A DNA stretch of 64,000 nucleotides from Pseudomonas sp. (GTDB lineage Bacteria > Pseudomonadota > Gammaproteobacteria > Pseudomonadales > Pseudomonadaceae): the NCBI RefSeq assembly GCF_002796985.1, contig NZ_PEKX01000002.1, positions 248,001-312,000 of the forward strand, in the 5' to 3' direction. A model generated the notes under the pieces. It was given only the letters and a program-made list of their open reading frames with translations, searched no databases and was not told where the DNA came from. Below are positions 45,417 through 52,107 of the stretch, in pieces (within the stretch, counting starts at the first letter, position 1; every line of letters starts with the position of its first letter). The position numbers and the translations under genes were made by a program.

Positions 45417-46268
45417 ATGACGGATTCCATCGAACTCATCAGCAGCCAGAAGAGTTTTGGCGGCTGGCACCAGCGCTACCGCCACCGTTCCGCAATCCTT
45501 GGCTGCGACATGGTCTTCGCGGTATACCTGCCGCCTCAGGCCGAGCCCGAGGCAGGCCTGCCGGTGCTCTACTGGCTGTCCGGCCTGACCTGCACCGACG
45601 AGAACTTCATGCAGAAGGCCGGCGCCCAGCGCATGGCTGCCGAACTCGGGATCGTGATCGTCGCGCCGGACACCAGCCCACGTGGGCCGGAAGTACCGGG
45701 CGACCCGGACGGCGCGTGGGATTTCGGCCTTGGCGCCGGTTTCTACGTCAATGCCACCCAGGAACCCTGGGCGCGCCACTACCGCATGCACGACTACGTG
45801 GTGCAGGAGCTGCCGGCGCTGATCGAAGCGAGCTTCCCGGTATCCCAGAAGCGCGGCATCAGCGGGCACTCCATGGGCGGCCATGGCGCGCTGATCTGCG
45901 CCCTGCGCAATCCGGGACGCTACCTGTCGCTGTCGGCCTTCGCGCCCATCACCCACCCCAGCGATTGCCCTTGGGGCCAGAAAGCACTGGGTCGCTTCCT
46001 GGGTGAAGACCCGGCGGCATGGCGTGAGTGGGATGCCGTGGAACTGCTGGCGAATGCCAGCGAGCGCCTGCCGATCCTGGTGGACCAGGGCGAGCGCGAC
46101 GACTTCCTCGCCGTGCAGCTCAAGCCCGAAGCCCTGCGCGAAGCGGCCGCGGCGGTCGGTCATCCGCTGGAACTGCGTCTGCAGCCCGGCTACGACCACA
46201 GCTACTACTTCATTGCGAGCTTCATCGAAGATCACCTGCGCCACCACGCCGCGGCGCTCTGTGGCTGA
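45417..46268 (+). CDS. fghA: S-formylglutathione hydrolase
   Basis: FghA (esterase D family) splits S-formylglutathione to formate and glutathione, the second step after AdhC. The 283-residue alpha/beta hydrolase has the nucleophile S152 in ISGHSMGGHGAL, an aspartate in QGERDDFL and a histidine in PGYDHSYYF. The upstream segment WLSGLTCTDENFMQKAGAQR is typical of the family. ATG 45417 has a perfect AGGAGG; an in-frame start 11 codons earlier lies before that site. A terminator follows at 46300-46326. Confidence 0.96.
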   Translation: MTDSIELISSQKSFGGWHQRYRHRSAILGCDMVFAVYLPPQAEPEAGLPVLYWLSGLTCTDENFMQKAGAQRMAAELGIVIVAPDTSPRGPEVPGDPDGAWDFGLGAGFYVNATQEPWARHYRMHDYVVQELPALIEASFPVSQKRGISGHSMGGHGALICALRNPGRYLSLSAFAPITHPSDCPWGQKALGRFLGEDPAAWREWDAVELLANASERLPILVDQGERDDFLAVQLKPEALREAAAAVGHPLELRLQPGYDHSYYFIASFIEDHLRHHAAALCG

Positions 46269-46299
46269 CACCCTTGGTGCAGTGATCCGGTAGAATCGA

Positions 46300-46326
46300 C
46301 GCCCTGACATCTACAGGGCGTTTTTT
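46300..46326 (+). terminator. Intrinsic terminator after fghA, touching the ispF start
   Basis: CGCCCTG (46300-46306), loop ACATCTA, CAGGGCG (46314-46320), then TTTTTT (46321-46326). The ispF ATG is at 46328. The only purine-rich stretch at ribosome-binding distance from it, AGGG at 46315-46318, lies in the 3' arm of this stem. TAGAAT at 46291-46296 could be a -10 box whose transcript would begin in or near the stem. Confidence 0.85.
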
Positions 46327-46327
46327 C

Positions 46328-46801
46328 ATGCGTATCGGACATGGCTACGACGTGCACCGCTTCGGCGAGGGCGACTTCATCACCCTCGGCGGCGTACGTA
46401 TTCCCCACCAGTTCGGGCTCATCGCCCACTCCGACGGCGACGTGCTGCTGCACGCGCTTGCCGATGCCCTGCTGGGCGCCTGCGCGTTGGGCGACATCGG
46501 CAAGCACTTCCCCGACACCGACCCGCAGTTCAAGGGCGCCGACAGCCGCGCGCTGCTGCGTCACGTGCTGAGCCTGGTGGAAGCCAAGGGCTGGAAGGTG
46601 GAAAACGTCGACACCACCATCATCGCCCAGGCTCCGAAGATGGCGCCGCACATCCAGAGCATGCGCGAGACCATCGCCGCCGACCTGAAGGTCGAACTGG
46701 ACCAGGTGAACGTCAAGGCCACCACCACAGAGAAACTCGGCTTCACCGGCCGTGGAGAGGGCATCGCGGTCCACGCCGTCGCCCTGCTGGTTCGCGCATG
46801 A
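46328..46801 (+). CDS. ispF: 2-C-methyl-D-erythritol 2,4-cyclodiphosphate synthase
   Basis: IspF cyclises CDP-methylerythritol 2-phosphate to methylerythritol cyclodiphosphate, releasing CMP. The 157-residue trimeric enzyme has zinc ligands in MRIGHGYDVHRF (D8, H10) and the histidine of IAHSDGDVLLHALADALLGA, quoted as AHSDGDVLLHALADALLG. KATTTEKLGFTGRGEGI is the C-terminal signature. Its stop overlaps the truD ATG (ATGA). The start lies right after a terminator whose stem holds the probable ribosome-binding site. Confidence 0.97.
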   Translation: MRIGHGYDVHRFGEGDFITLGGVRIPHQFGLIAHSDGDVLLHALADALLGACALGDIGKHFPDTDPQFKGADSRALLRHVLSLVEAKGWKVENVDTTIIAQAPKMAPHIQSMRETIAADLKVELDQVNVKATTTEKLGFTGRGEGIAVHAVALLVRA

Positions 46802-47856
46802 CGGAGCTGGAACTGCTGGGCCCGCGCGCCCATGGCGACGCCTGCGGAAGCGCCGTGCTCAAGGCTGTAGCGGAAGACTTCCAGGTCGACGAAGTGCTGG
46901 ACATCCCGCTCTCCGGTGACGGCGAACACCTCTGGCTGTGGGTCGAGAAGCGCGGCCTGAACACCGAGGAAGCCGCTCGCCGGCTGGCCCGTGCCGCCGG
47001 CGTGCCGGTGAAGATGATCAGCTACGCCGGCCTCAAGGATCGTCAGGCATTGACCCGTCAGTGGTTCAGCCTGCACTTGCCGGGCAAGTCCGATCCGGAC
47101 CTGGCCGCTGCCGAGGACGACAGCCTGCGCATCCTCGAACGTAACCGCCATCGCCGCAAACTGCAGCGTGGTGCTCATTCGGCCAACGGCTTCACCCTGC
47201 GCCTGACCGAGTTGCAGGTGGATCGTGAGCAGCTGGAAGCGCGCCTGAAAGCCATCGTCGCCCATGGCGTGCCGAACTACTTCGGCACCCAGCGCTTCGG
47301 TCATGACGGCGGCAACGTCTTCGACGCCCGTGGTTTCGCCGAGCGCGGCAAGCTGCCGGAACATCGCAACATGCGCTCACGGATGCTCTCGGCGGCCCGC
47401 AGCTTCATCTTCAACCAGGTGCTGACCCGCCGTGTGGCGGAAGGCACCTGGAACCAGGCGTTGGTCGGCGACCTGCTGGCGTTCACGGACAGCCGAAGTT
47501 TCTTCCCCGCCGGTGAAGCGGAATGCTCCGACCCGCGCCTCGCCGCGCTCGACCTGCACCCCACCGGTCCGATGTGGGGCGAGGGCGATTCACCAGCGGC
47601 GAACCAGCCCGGAGAGATCGAAAGCAGCGTGCAGCAGACCGAGCTGGCGCTTTGCCAGTGGCTCGCCAGTGCGGACATGGCGCACGAACGGCGCATTCTG
47701 CGCCTCCCCATCCCGGGCCTTACATGGCATTATCCCGCCTCTGACATTCTGCAACTGGAATTCGTCCTGCCGGCTGGCTGCTTCGCCACCGTGGTAGTGC
47801 GCGAGCTGATCGACCTCGTGCCGGCAGGGCAGACGGAAAGCCCATGCGCATATTGA
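46798..47856 (+). CDS. truD: tRNA pseudouridine(13) synthase
   Basis: TruD makes pseudouridine 13 in tRNA(Glu) and belongs to a pseudouridine-synthase family without sequence likeness to the others. The 352 residues contain the catalytic aspartate D81 in ISYAGLKDRQALTRQWF. VPNYFGTQRFGHDGGN and the late LRLPIPGLTWHYP are also typical, with the TruD-specific insert domain in between. ATG 46798 overlaps ispF by 4 bases; surE begins 13 bases inside its 3' end. Confidence 0.96.
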   Translation: MTELELLGPRAHGDACGSAVLKAVAEDFQVDEVLDIPLSGDGEHLWLWVEKRGLNTEEAARRLARAAGVPVKMISYAGLKDRQALTRQWFSLHLPGKSDPDLAAAEDDSLRILERNRHRRKLQRGAHSANGFTLRLTELQVDREQLEARLKAIVAHGVPNYFGTQRFGHDGGNVFDARGFAERGKLPEHRNMRSRMLSAARSFIFNQVLTRRVAEGTWNQALVGDLLAFTDSRSFFPAGEAECSDPRLAALDLHPTGPMWGEGDSPAANQPGEIESSVQQTELALCQWLASADMAHERRILRLPIPGLTWHYPASDILQLEFVLPAGCFATVVVRELIDLVPAGQTESPCAY

Positions 47857-48602
47857 TTGCCAACGACGACGGGGTCACTGCACCCGGTATCGCCGCGCTT
47901 CACGACGCGCTGTCCGATTATGCGGACTGCATCGTGATCGCCCCGGAAGCCGATCGTAGCGGAGCGAGTAGTTCGCTGACGCTGGATCGGCCGCTGCACC
48001 CCCATCGCCTGGGCAATGGTTTCATCAGCCTCAACGGCACCCCGACCGACTGCGTGCACCTGGGCCTCAATGGCCTGCTCGAAGAAGTGCCGGAGATGGT
48101 CGTGTCGGGCATCAACCTCGGCGCCAACCTGGGCGACGACGTGCTCTATTCCGGCACCGTGGCAGCCGCTTTGGAAGGGCGCTTCCTGGCCCGGCCGGCC
48201 TTCGCCTTCTCACTGTGCTCGCGCCTGACCGACAACCTGCCGGCGGCCATGCACTTTGCCCGTCTGCTGGTGGAGTCCCACGGGAAGCTCGACCTGCCAC
48301 CGCGCACCGTGCTCAACGTGAACATCCCCAACCTGCCACTGGAGCGCATCAAAGGCATCCAGCTGACCCGCCTGGGCCATCGCGCCCGCGCCAAGCCGCC
48401 GGTCAAGGTGGTCAACCCGCGCGGCAAGGAAGGCTACTGGATCGCGGCTGCCGGCGATGCCGAGGATGGCGGCGAGGGCACCGATTTCCACGCGGTGATG
48501 CAGGGGTACGTGTCCATCACGCCATTGCAGATGGACCGGACCTACCGGGAGGCGTTCAATGTCCTTGGCGACTGGCTCGGAGGGCTCGACCATGGCCAAT
48601 GA
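47844..48602 (+). CDS. surE: 5'/3'-nucleotidase SurE
   Basis: SurE is a metal-dependent nucleoside-monophosphate phosphatase linked to stationary-phase survival. Its 252 residues open with MRILIANDDGVTAPGI, whose D8 and D9 are the metal ligands, followed by APEADRSGASSSLTL, the nucleotide-site LNGTPTDCVHLGL and SGINLGANLGDDVLYSGTV. It overlaps truD upstream and pcm downstream. The surE-pcm-nlpD-rpoS order is conserved in gamma-proteobacteria. Confidence 0.97.
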   Translation: MRILIANDDGVTAPGIAALHDALSDYADCIVIAPEADRSGASSSLTLDRPLHPHRLGNGFISLNGTPTDCVHLGLNGLLEEVPEMVVSGINLGANLGDDVLYSGTVAAALEGRFLARPAFAFSLCSRLTDNLPAAMHFARLLVESHGKLDLPPRTVLNVNIPNLPLERIKGIQLTRLGHRARAKPPVKVVNPRGKEGYWIAAAGDAEDGGEGTDFHAVMQGYVSITPLQMDRTYREAFNVLGDWLGGLDHGQ

Positions 48603-49263
48603 ATTGTCGCGGCGCGGCGGAATCGGCATGACCTCCCAGCGCACCCGTGAGCGGCTGATCCAGCGTCTGTACGAAGAGGGCCTGTCCAACGCCCACGTGC
48701 TGGAAGTGATCCGTCGTACACCGCGCCACCTGTTCGTCGACGAGGCGCTGTCGCACCGCGCCTACGAAGACACCGCACTGCCCATCGGACACAACCAGAC
48801 CATCTCGCAGCCCTTCATGGTGGCTCGGATGACCGAGTTGCTGCTGGCCGCAGGCCCGCTGGACAAGGTGCTGGAGATCGGCACCGGCTCCGGCTACCAG
48901 ACCGCCGTGCTGTCACAACTGGTGGAGCGGGTATTCTCCGTCGAGCGCATACAGGCCTTGCAGGATCGCGCCAAGGAGCGACTTGCGGAGCTAAACCTGA
49001 GAAATGTTGTCTTTCGTTGGGGCGATGGCTGGGAAGGCTGGCCAGCCCTTGCGCCTTACAACGGCATCATCGTCACCGCGGCAGCGGCCGAGGTCCCACA
49101 AGCATTGCTGGACCAGTTGGCGCTCGGGGGGCGGCTGGTGATTCCGGTCGGTGGCGGCGAGGTGCAGCAACTGATGCTGATCGTCCGCACCGAGCATGGC
49201 TTCCAGCGCCAGGTGCTGGACTCCGTACGCTTCGTCCCGCTGCTCAATGGTCCGCTAGGCTGA
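48592..49263 (+). CDS. pcm: Protein-L-isoaspartate O-methyltransferase
   Basis: Pcm methylates L-isoaspartyl residues with S-adenosylmethionine so that damaged proteins can be repaired. The SAM-binding motif is LEIGTGSGYQTAVLSQL, preceded by HNQTISQPFMVARM. Three starts are possible. ATG 48592 (223 residues) has GGAGGG 7 nt upstream and overlaps surE by 11 bases, so I prefer it. ATG 48628 (MTSQRTRERL, 211 residues) is the length I recall for P. aeruginosa but has a poor ribosome-binding site. ATG 48559 lies deep in surE. Confidence 0.93.
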   Translation: MANELSRRGGIGMTSQRTRERLIQRLYEEGLSNAHVLEVIRRTPRHLFVDEALSHRAYEDTALPIGHNQTISQPFMVARMTELLLAAGPLDKVLEIGTGSGYQTAVLSQLVERVFSVERIQALQDRAKERLAELNLRNVVFRWGDGWEGWPALAPYNGIIVTAAAAEVPQALLDQLALGGRLVIPVGGGEVQQLMLIVRTEHGFQRQVLDSVRFVPLLNGPLG

Positions 49264-49336
49264 GAGCAAGCCGGTCAAGGTGGCGGTTACTGCCGGCCAG
49301 TGAGGCTGGATGTCAATTCATGGATAAGGGGGATGG

Positions 49337-50185
49337 GTGAGCTTGACAGCGACCCTGTGTCAACGGAACTGGATCACGGGCCTGGGCCATGTCGTAATGG
49401 CCATTGCCGTTTGCTCTCTGCTGGCGGCCTGTTCTTCCACCTCGCGCAGCACCACGACCGTGGTGGACCGCAACGCCCAGCAGAGGTCGGCTGTCACCAG
49501 CGGGCAGTATCTGGTGCGTCGCGGCGACACGCTGTACTCCATCGCCTTCCGCTACGGCTGGGACTGGAAAGCCCTGGCCGCGCGCAACAACATCTCCGCC
49601 CCGTACACCATTCGCCCCGGCCAGATCATCCGCTTTGACGGTGGCTCGACTTCAGCGCCGTCCGTCGCAAAAAATACAACGTCTGTCGCTCCAGTTGTTG
49701 TCAACAAACCGACATCTACGTCCGCGACCGCCAGCAAACCGACCACCCCTACCGTCACGACTCCCTCGCAGCCGCCCGTCAGTGGCGGAACTCCGGCAGT
49801 CGCAGGGGGGGCTCCGGGGGGCTGGATATGGCCGACCAACGGCACTCTGATTGGGCGTTTTGCATCAAACGGCAGTTTGAATAAAGGGATTGATATAGGC
49901 GGGCAATTGGGCCAGCCTGTCCTGGCTGCGTCTAATGGCACGGTGGTGTACGCCGGTAGTGGTTTGCGGGGCTACGGCGAACTCGTGATCATCAAGCACA
50001 GCGATACCTACGTAAGCGCCTACGGTCACAACCGCAGGCTGCTGGTGCGGGAAGGGCAACAGGTCAAAGTCGGGCAGAACATTGCCGAGATGGGCTCCAC
50101 AGGGACTGACCGGGTGAAGCTGCACTTTGAGATTCGCCGCCAGGGTAAACCTGTAGATCCGCTGCAATACCTGCCAAGTCGTTGA
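49337..50185 (+). CDS. nlpD: Lipoprotein NlpD, LysM/LytM amidase activator
   Basis: NlpD is an outer-membrane lipoprotein that activates cell-wall amidases at the septum. The 282-residue precursor has a lipobox SLLAAC (C32). A LysM domain (about 57-100, YLVRRGDTLYSIAFRYGW), a Thr/Ser/Pro-rich linker (about 105-160) and a LytM/M23 domain (about 165-280) follow. The first M23 metal histidine is replaced (NKGIDIGG instead of an HxGxD motif), so it should activate rather than cut. The start is GTG 49337, with AAGGGGG just upstream. In related bacteria a main rpoS promoter lies inside nlpD. Confidence 0.94.
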   Translation: MSLTATLCQRNWITGLGHVVMAIAVCSLLAACSSTSRSTTTVVDRNAQQRSAVTSGQYLVRRGDTLYSIAFRYGWDWKALAARNNISAPYTIRPGQIIRFDGGSTSAPSVAKNTTSVAPVVVNKPTSTSATASKPTTPTVTTPSQPPVSGGTPAVAGGAPGGWIWPTNGTLIGRFASNGSLNKGIDIGGQLGQPVLAASNGTVVYAGSGLRGYGELVIIKHSDTYVSAYGHNRRLLVREGQQVKVGQNIAEMGSTGTDRVKLHFEIRRQGKPVDPLQYLPSR

Positions 50186-50280
50186 CGGTAGCTGTTCCCC
50201 TGCGTGGGTGAGCGGGCCTAGGTGTCCTAAGGATAAGGACGCACCTGGGCTTGTTGTCGAACTCAGCAAGGGATAACGAC

Positions 50281-51285
50281 ATGGCACTTAAAAAAGAAGG
50301 GCCGGAGTTTGACGTCGATGATGAAGTGCTCCTGCTGGAGCCTGGCATCATCCTCGAAGAGTCATTTGCCGAAGAGCAGGTATCGCTTCGAGTCACTCCT
50401 AAAGCCACCTCACGCTCCTCTCTCAAGCAACACAAGCACATCGACTACAGCCGCGCGCTCGACGCGACTCAGTTGTATCTGAATGAAATTGGTTTCTCGC
50501 CGCTCCTGACGCCGGAAGAGGAAGTCCATTTTGCGCGCCTCGCGCAGAAGGGCGACCCGGCCGGTCGCCGCCGAATGATCGAAAGTAACCTGCGTCTGGT
50601 GGTGAAGATCGCGCGACGTTACGTCAACCGCGGTCTTTCCCTGCTCGACCTGATCGAAGAGGGCAACCTCGGGTTGATTCGCGCGGTGGAGAAGTTCGAC
50701 CCCGAGCGCGGCTTCCGCTTCTCCACTTACGCAACCTGGTGGATTCGCCAGACCATCGAGCGGGCCATCATGAACCAGACCCGCACCATTCGTTTGCCGA
50801 TCCATGTGGTGAAGGAACTCAACGTCTACCTGCGGGCAGCTCGTGAGCTGACCCAGAAGCTGGACCACGAGCCGTCGCCCGAGGAAATCGCCAACCTGCT
50901 CGAGAAGCCGGTGGCAGAGGTCAAGCGGATGCTTGGTCTGAACGAGCGGGTCACTTCGGTGGATGTCTCCCTCGGCCCGGATTCGGACAAGACGCTGCTT
51001 GATACCTTGACTGACGATCGTCCGACCGATCCTTGTGAACTGCTGCAGGATGACGACCTCAGCGAGAGCATTGATCTATGGCTGTCGGAACTGACTGACA
51101 AGCAGCGTGAGGTGGTGATTCGCCGCTTCGGTCTGCGCGGCCATGAAAGCAGCACCCTGGAGGAAGTTGGCCAGGAAATCGGCCTGACCCGTGAGCGGGT
51201 TCGGCAGATCCAGGTCGAGGCCCTCAAGCGCTTGCGCGAGATCCTCGAAAAGAACGGCCTGTCGAGTGACGCACTGTTCCAGTAA
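50281..51285 (+). CDS. rpoS: Stationary-phase sigma factor RpoS
   Basis: RpoS directs RNA polymerase to stationary-phase and stress genes. The 334 residues match the P. aeruginosa length. Region 1.2/2 begins DATQLYLNEIGFSPLLTPEEE, quoted as YLNEIGFSPLLTPEEE. The -10 recognising helix is FSTYATWWIRQTIERAIMNQ, and region 4 contains LEEVGQEIGLTRERVRQIQ with its -35 helix-turn-helix. ATG 50281 (MALKKEGPEFD) is the family start; the frame open 10 codons further upstream is leader. A terminator follows at 51306-51331, then rsmZ. Confidence 0.98.
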   Translation: MALKKEGPEFDVDDEVLLLEPGIILEESFAEEQVSLRVTPKATSRSSLKQHKHIDYSRALDATQLYLNEIGFSPLLTPEEEVHFARLAQKGDPAGRRRMIESNLRLVVKIARRYVNRGLSLLDLIEEGNLGLIRAVEKFDPERGFRFSTYATWWIRQTIERAIMNQTRTIRLPIHVVKELNVYLRAARELTQKLDHEPSPEEIANLLEKPVAEVKRMLGLNERVTSVDVSLGPDSDKTLLDTLTDDRPTDPCELLQDDDLSESIDLWLSELTDKQREVVIRRFGLRGHESSTLEEVGQEIGLTRERVRQIQVEALKRLREILEKNGLSSDALFQ

Positions 51286-51305
51286 TGCTCAGGTCGACCA
51301 CAAAG

Positions 51306-51331
51306 AAGCCCGGATGATTCCGGGCTTTTTT
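51306..51331 (+). terminator. Intrinsic terminator of rpoS
   Basis: AAGCCCGG (51306-51313), loop ATGATT, CCGGGCTT (51320-51327) and a run of six T to 51331. Confidence 0.92.
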
Positions 51332-51342
51332 ATGCGTCGCGA

Positions 51343-51360
51343 TGTAAGCATTCACTTACA
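51343..51360 (+). promoter_or_regulatory. GacA upstream activating site of rsmZ
   Basis: TGTAAG-CATTCA-CTTACA at 51343-51360 is a perfect match to the established consensus TGTAAG-N6-CTTACA, the phospho-GacA site of rsmY/rsmZ promoters. Its centre is about 172 bases before the inferred rsmZ start, the distance known for rsmZ in P. aeruginosa. Confidence 0.93.
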
Positions 51361-51487
51361 AGGTGTGTGAGTGTTCAGCTTGAAATGCCGCCAGCCTCAA
51401 CGTCGCCTGATCATATCTTTATGTTTTTAAAGGATTTTAATTGCAACGCAAGATGCCGAAAGAGATAGGTGCGCGGAACTGACCCAG

Positions 51488-51515
51488 TTGCCGGATTTGG
51501 GGCAGTGGGTAATAT
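51488..51515 (+). promoter_or_regulatory. rsmZ core promoter
   Basis: TTGCCG (51488-51493) and TAATAT (51510-51515) are separated by 16 bases and point to a start at about 51522-51524. An A+T-rich stretch at 51411-51443 lies between this promoter and the GacA site, where H-NS-like MvaT/MvaU would be expected to bind. Confidence 0.65.
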
Positions 51516-51523
51516 CACTCCTG

Positions 51524-51640
51524 CGTACACGGAAAGGCGCAGGCCGGTAAGGATGTCGGTCAGGACTCCCGCAGGATGCGGTTCATCAGGATGATGAAGA
51601 AGGGAAGAAAGAGTGGGCGGGTTATCCCGCCCCTTTTTTT
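51524..51640 (+). ncRNA. rsmZ: Regulatory RNA RsmZ
   Basis: RsmZ binds and sequesters the translational repressor RsmA/CsrA, and is transcribed under GacS/GacA control. The inferred 117-nt RNA holds six GGA motifs (51531, 51551, 51563, 51574, 51589, 51603). At least two sit in hairpin loops: CCGCA-GGA-TGCGG (51569-51581) and TTCATC-AGGAT-GATGAA (51582-51598). It ends with the terminator GGGCGGG-TTAT-CCCGCCC and seven T (51615-51640). Position between rpoS and fdxA matches P. aeruginosa. The 5' end is inferred, not measured. Confidence 0.93.
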
Positions 51641-51668
51641 GCCTGCAGAAAAGTGCCGTAGCAGATAC

Positions 51669-51698
51669 AGAAAGGCCCGCATGAAGCGGGCCTTTCTT
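51669..51698. terminator. Terminator between rsmZ and fdxA, probably bidirectional
   Basis: AAAGGCCCGC (51671-51680), loop ATGAA, GCGGGCCTTT (51686-51695), with CTTATTTTG after it on the plus strand and CTGTATCT on the minus. It serves mainly fdxA, whose stop is 20 bases away. Confidence 0.75.
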
Positions 51699-51714
51699 AT
51701 TTTGACAATGGAGA

Positions 51715-52038
51715 TCAGCGCTCCAGGTACTGCATCTTGTTCGGCTTGCCGTCCCACTCTTCAGCGTCCGGCAGGGAGTCCTTCTTCTCGGTGATATTCG
51801 GCCAGACGTCAGCCAGATCCTTGTTCAACTCGGTGAACTCCTGCATGCCATCCGGGACTTCGTCCTCGGAGAAGATCGCCTGTGCCGGGCACTCCGGTTC
51901 GCACAGGGCGCAGTCGATGCACTCATCCGGGTGGATCACCAGGAAGTTCGGGCCTTCGTAGAAGCAGTCCACCGGGCATACTTCCACGCAGTCGGTGTAT
52001 TTGCACTTGATGCAGTTGTCGGTGACGACGAAGGTCAT
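51715..52038 (-). CDS. fdxA: Seven-iron ferredoxin FdxA
   Basis: A 107-residue Azotobacter-type ferredoxin I with one [3Fe-4S] and one [4Fe-4S] cluster, serving as a low-potential electron carrier. Cysteines lie in DNCIKCKYTDCVEVCPVDC and DECIDCALCEPECPAQAIF. The C-terminal extension of about 45 acidic residues is typical of the group. A GAGGAG site lies about 10 nt before ATG 52038. It lies between rsmZ and mutS and has its own promoter candidate. Confidence 0.96.
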   Translation of the reverse strand: MTFVVTDNCIKCKYTDCVEVCPVDCFYEGPNFLVIHPDECIDCALCEPECPAQAIFSEDEVPDGMQEFTELNKDLADVWPNITEKKDSLPDAEEWDGKPNKMQYLER

Positions 52039-52077
52039 TTCTAATTTTCTCCTCAGACGGGCGGCTAAGCGCGCGCG

Positions 52078-52107
52078 ATTCTATCAGCTTGTCTTGCGGT
52101 CCGTCAG
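52078..52107 (-). promoter_or_regulatory. Promoter candidate for fdxA
   Basis: On the minus strand CTGACG (52107-52102) and TAGAAT (52083-52078) are 18 bases apart. The -35 overlaps the mutS stop codon. The start would be near 52071, giving a leader of roughly 30 nt. Confidence 0.45.

Noticed and set aside
44109..46310. Minus-strand open frame of 733 codons opposite adhC-fghA
   Set aside because: It crosses two real genes and their intergenic gap; both genes on the plus strand have intact catalytic motifs and ribosome-binding sites.
51361..51523. Possible small protein gene between rpoS and rsmZ
   Set aside because: No frame of useful length with a ribosome-binding site; the interval is explained as the rsmZ promoter region.
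51576..51794. 72-codon plus-strand open frame over rsmZ and the fdxA end
   Set aside because: It runs across the rsmZ terminator and into the antisense of fdxA, and has no family likeness.
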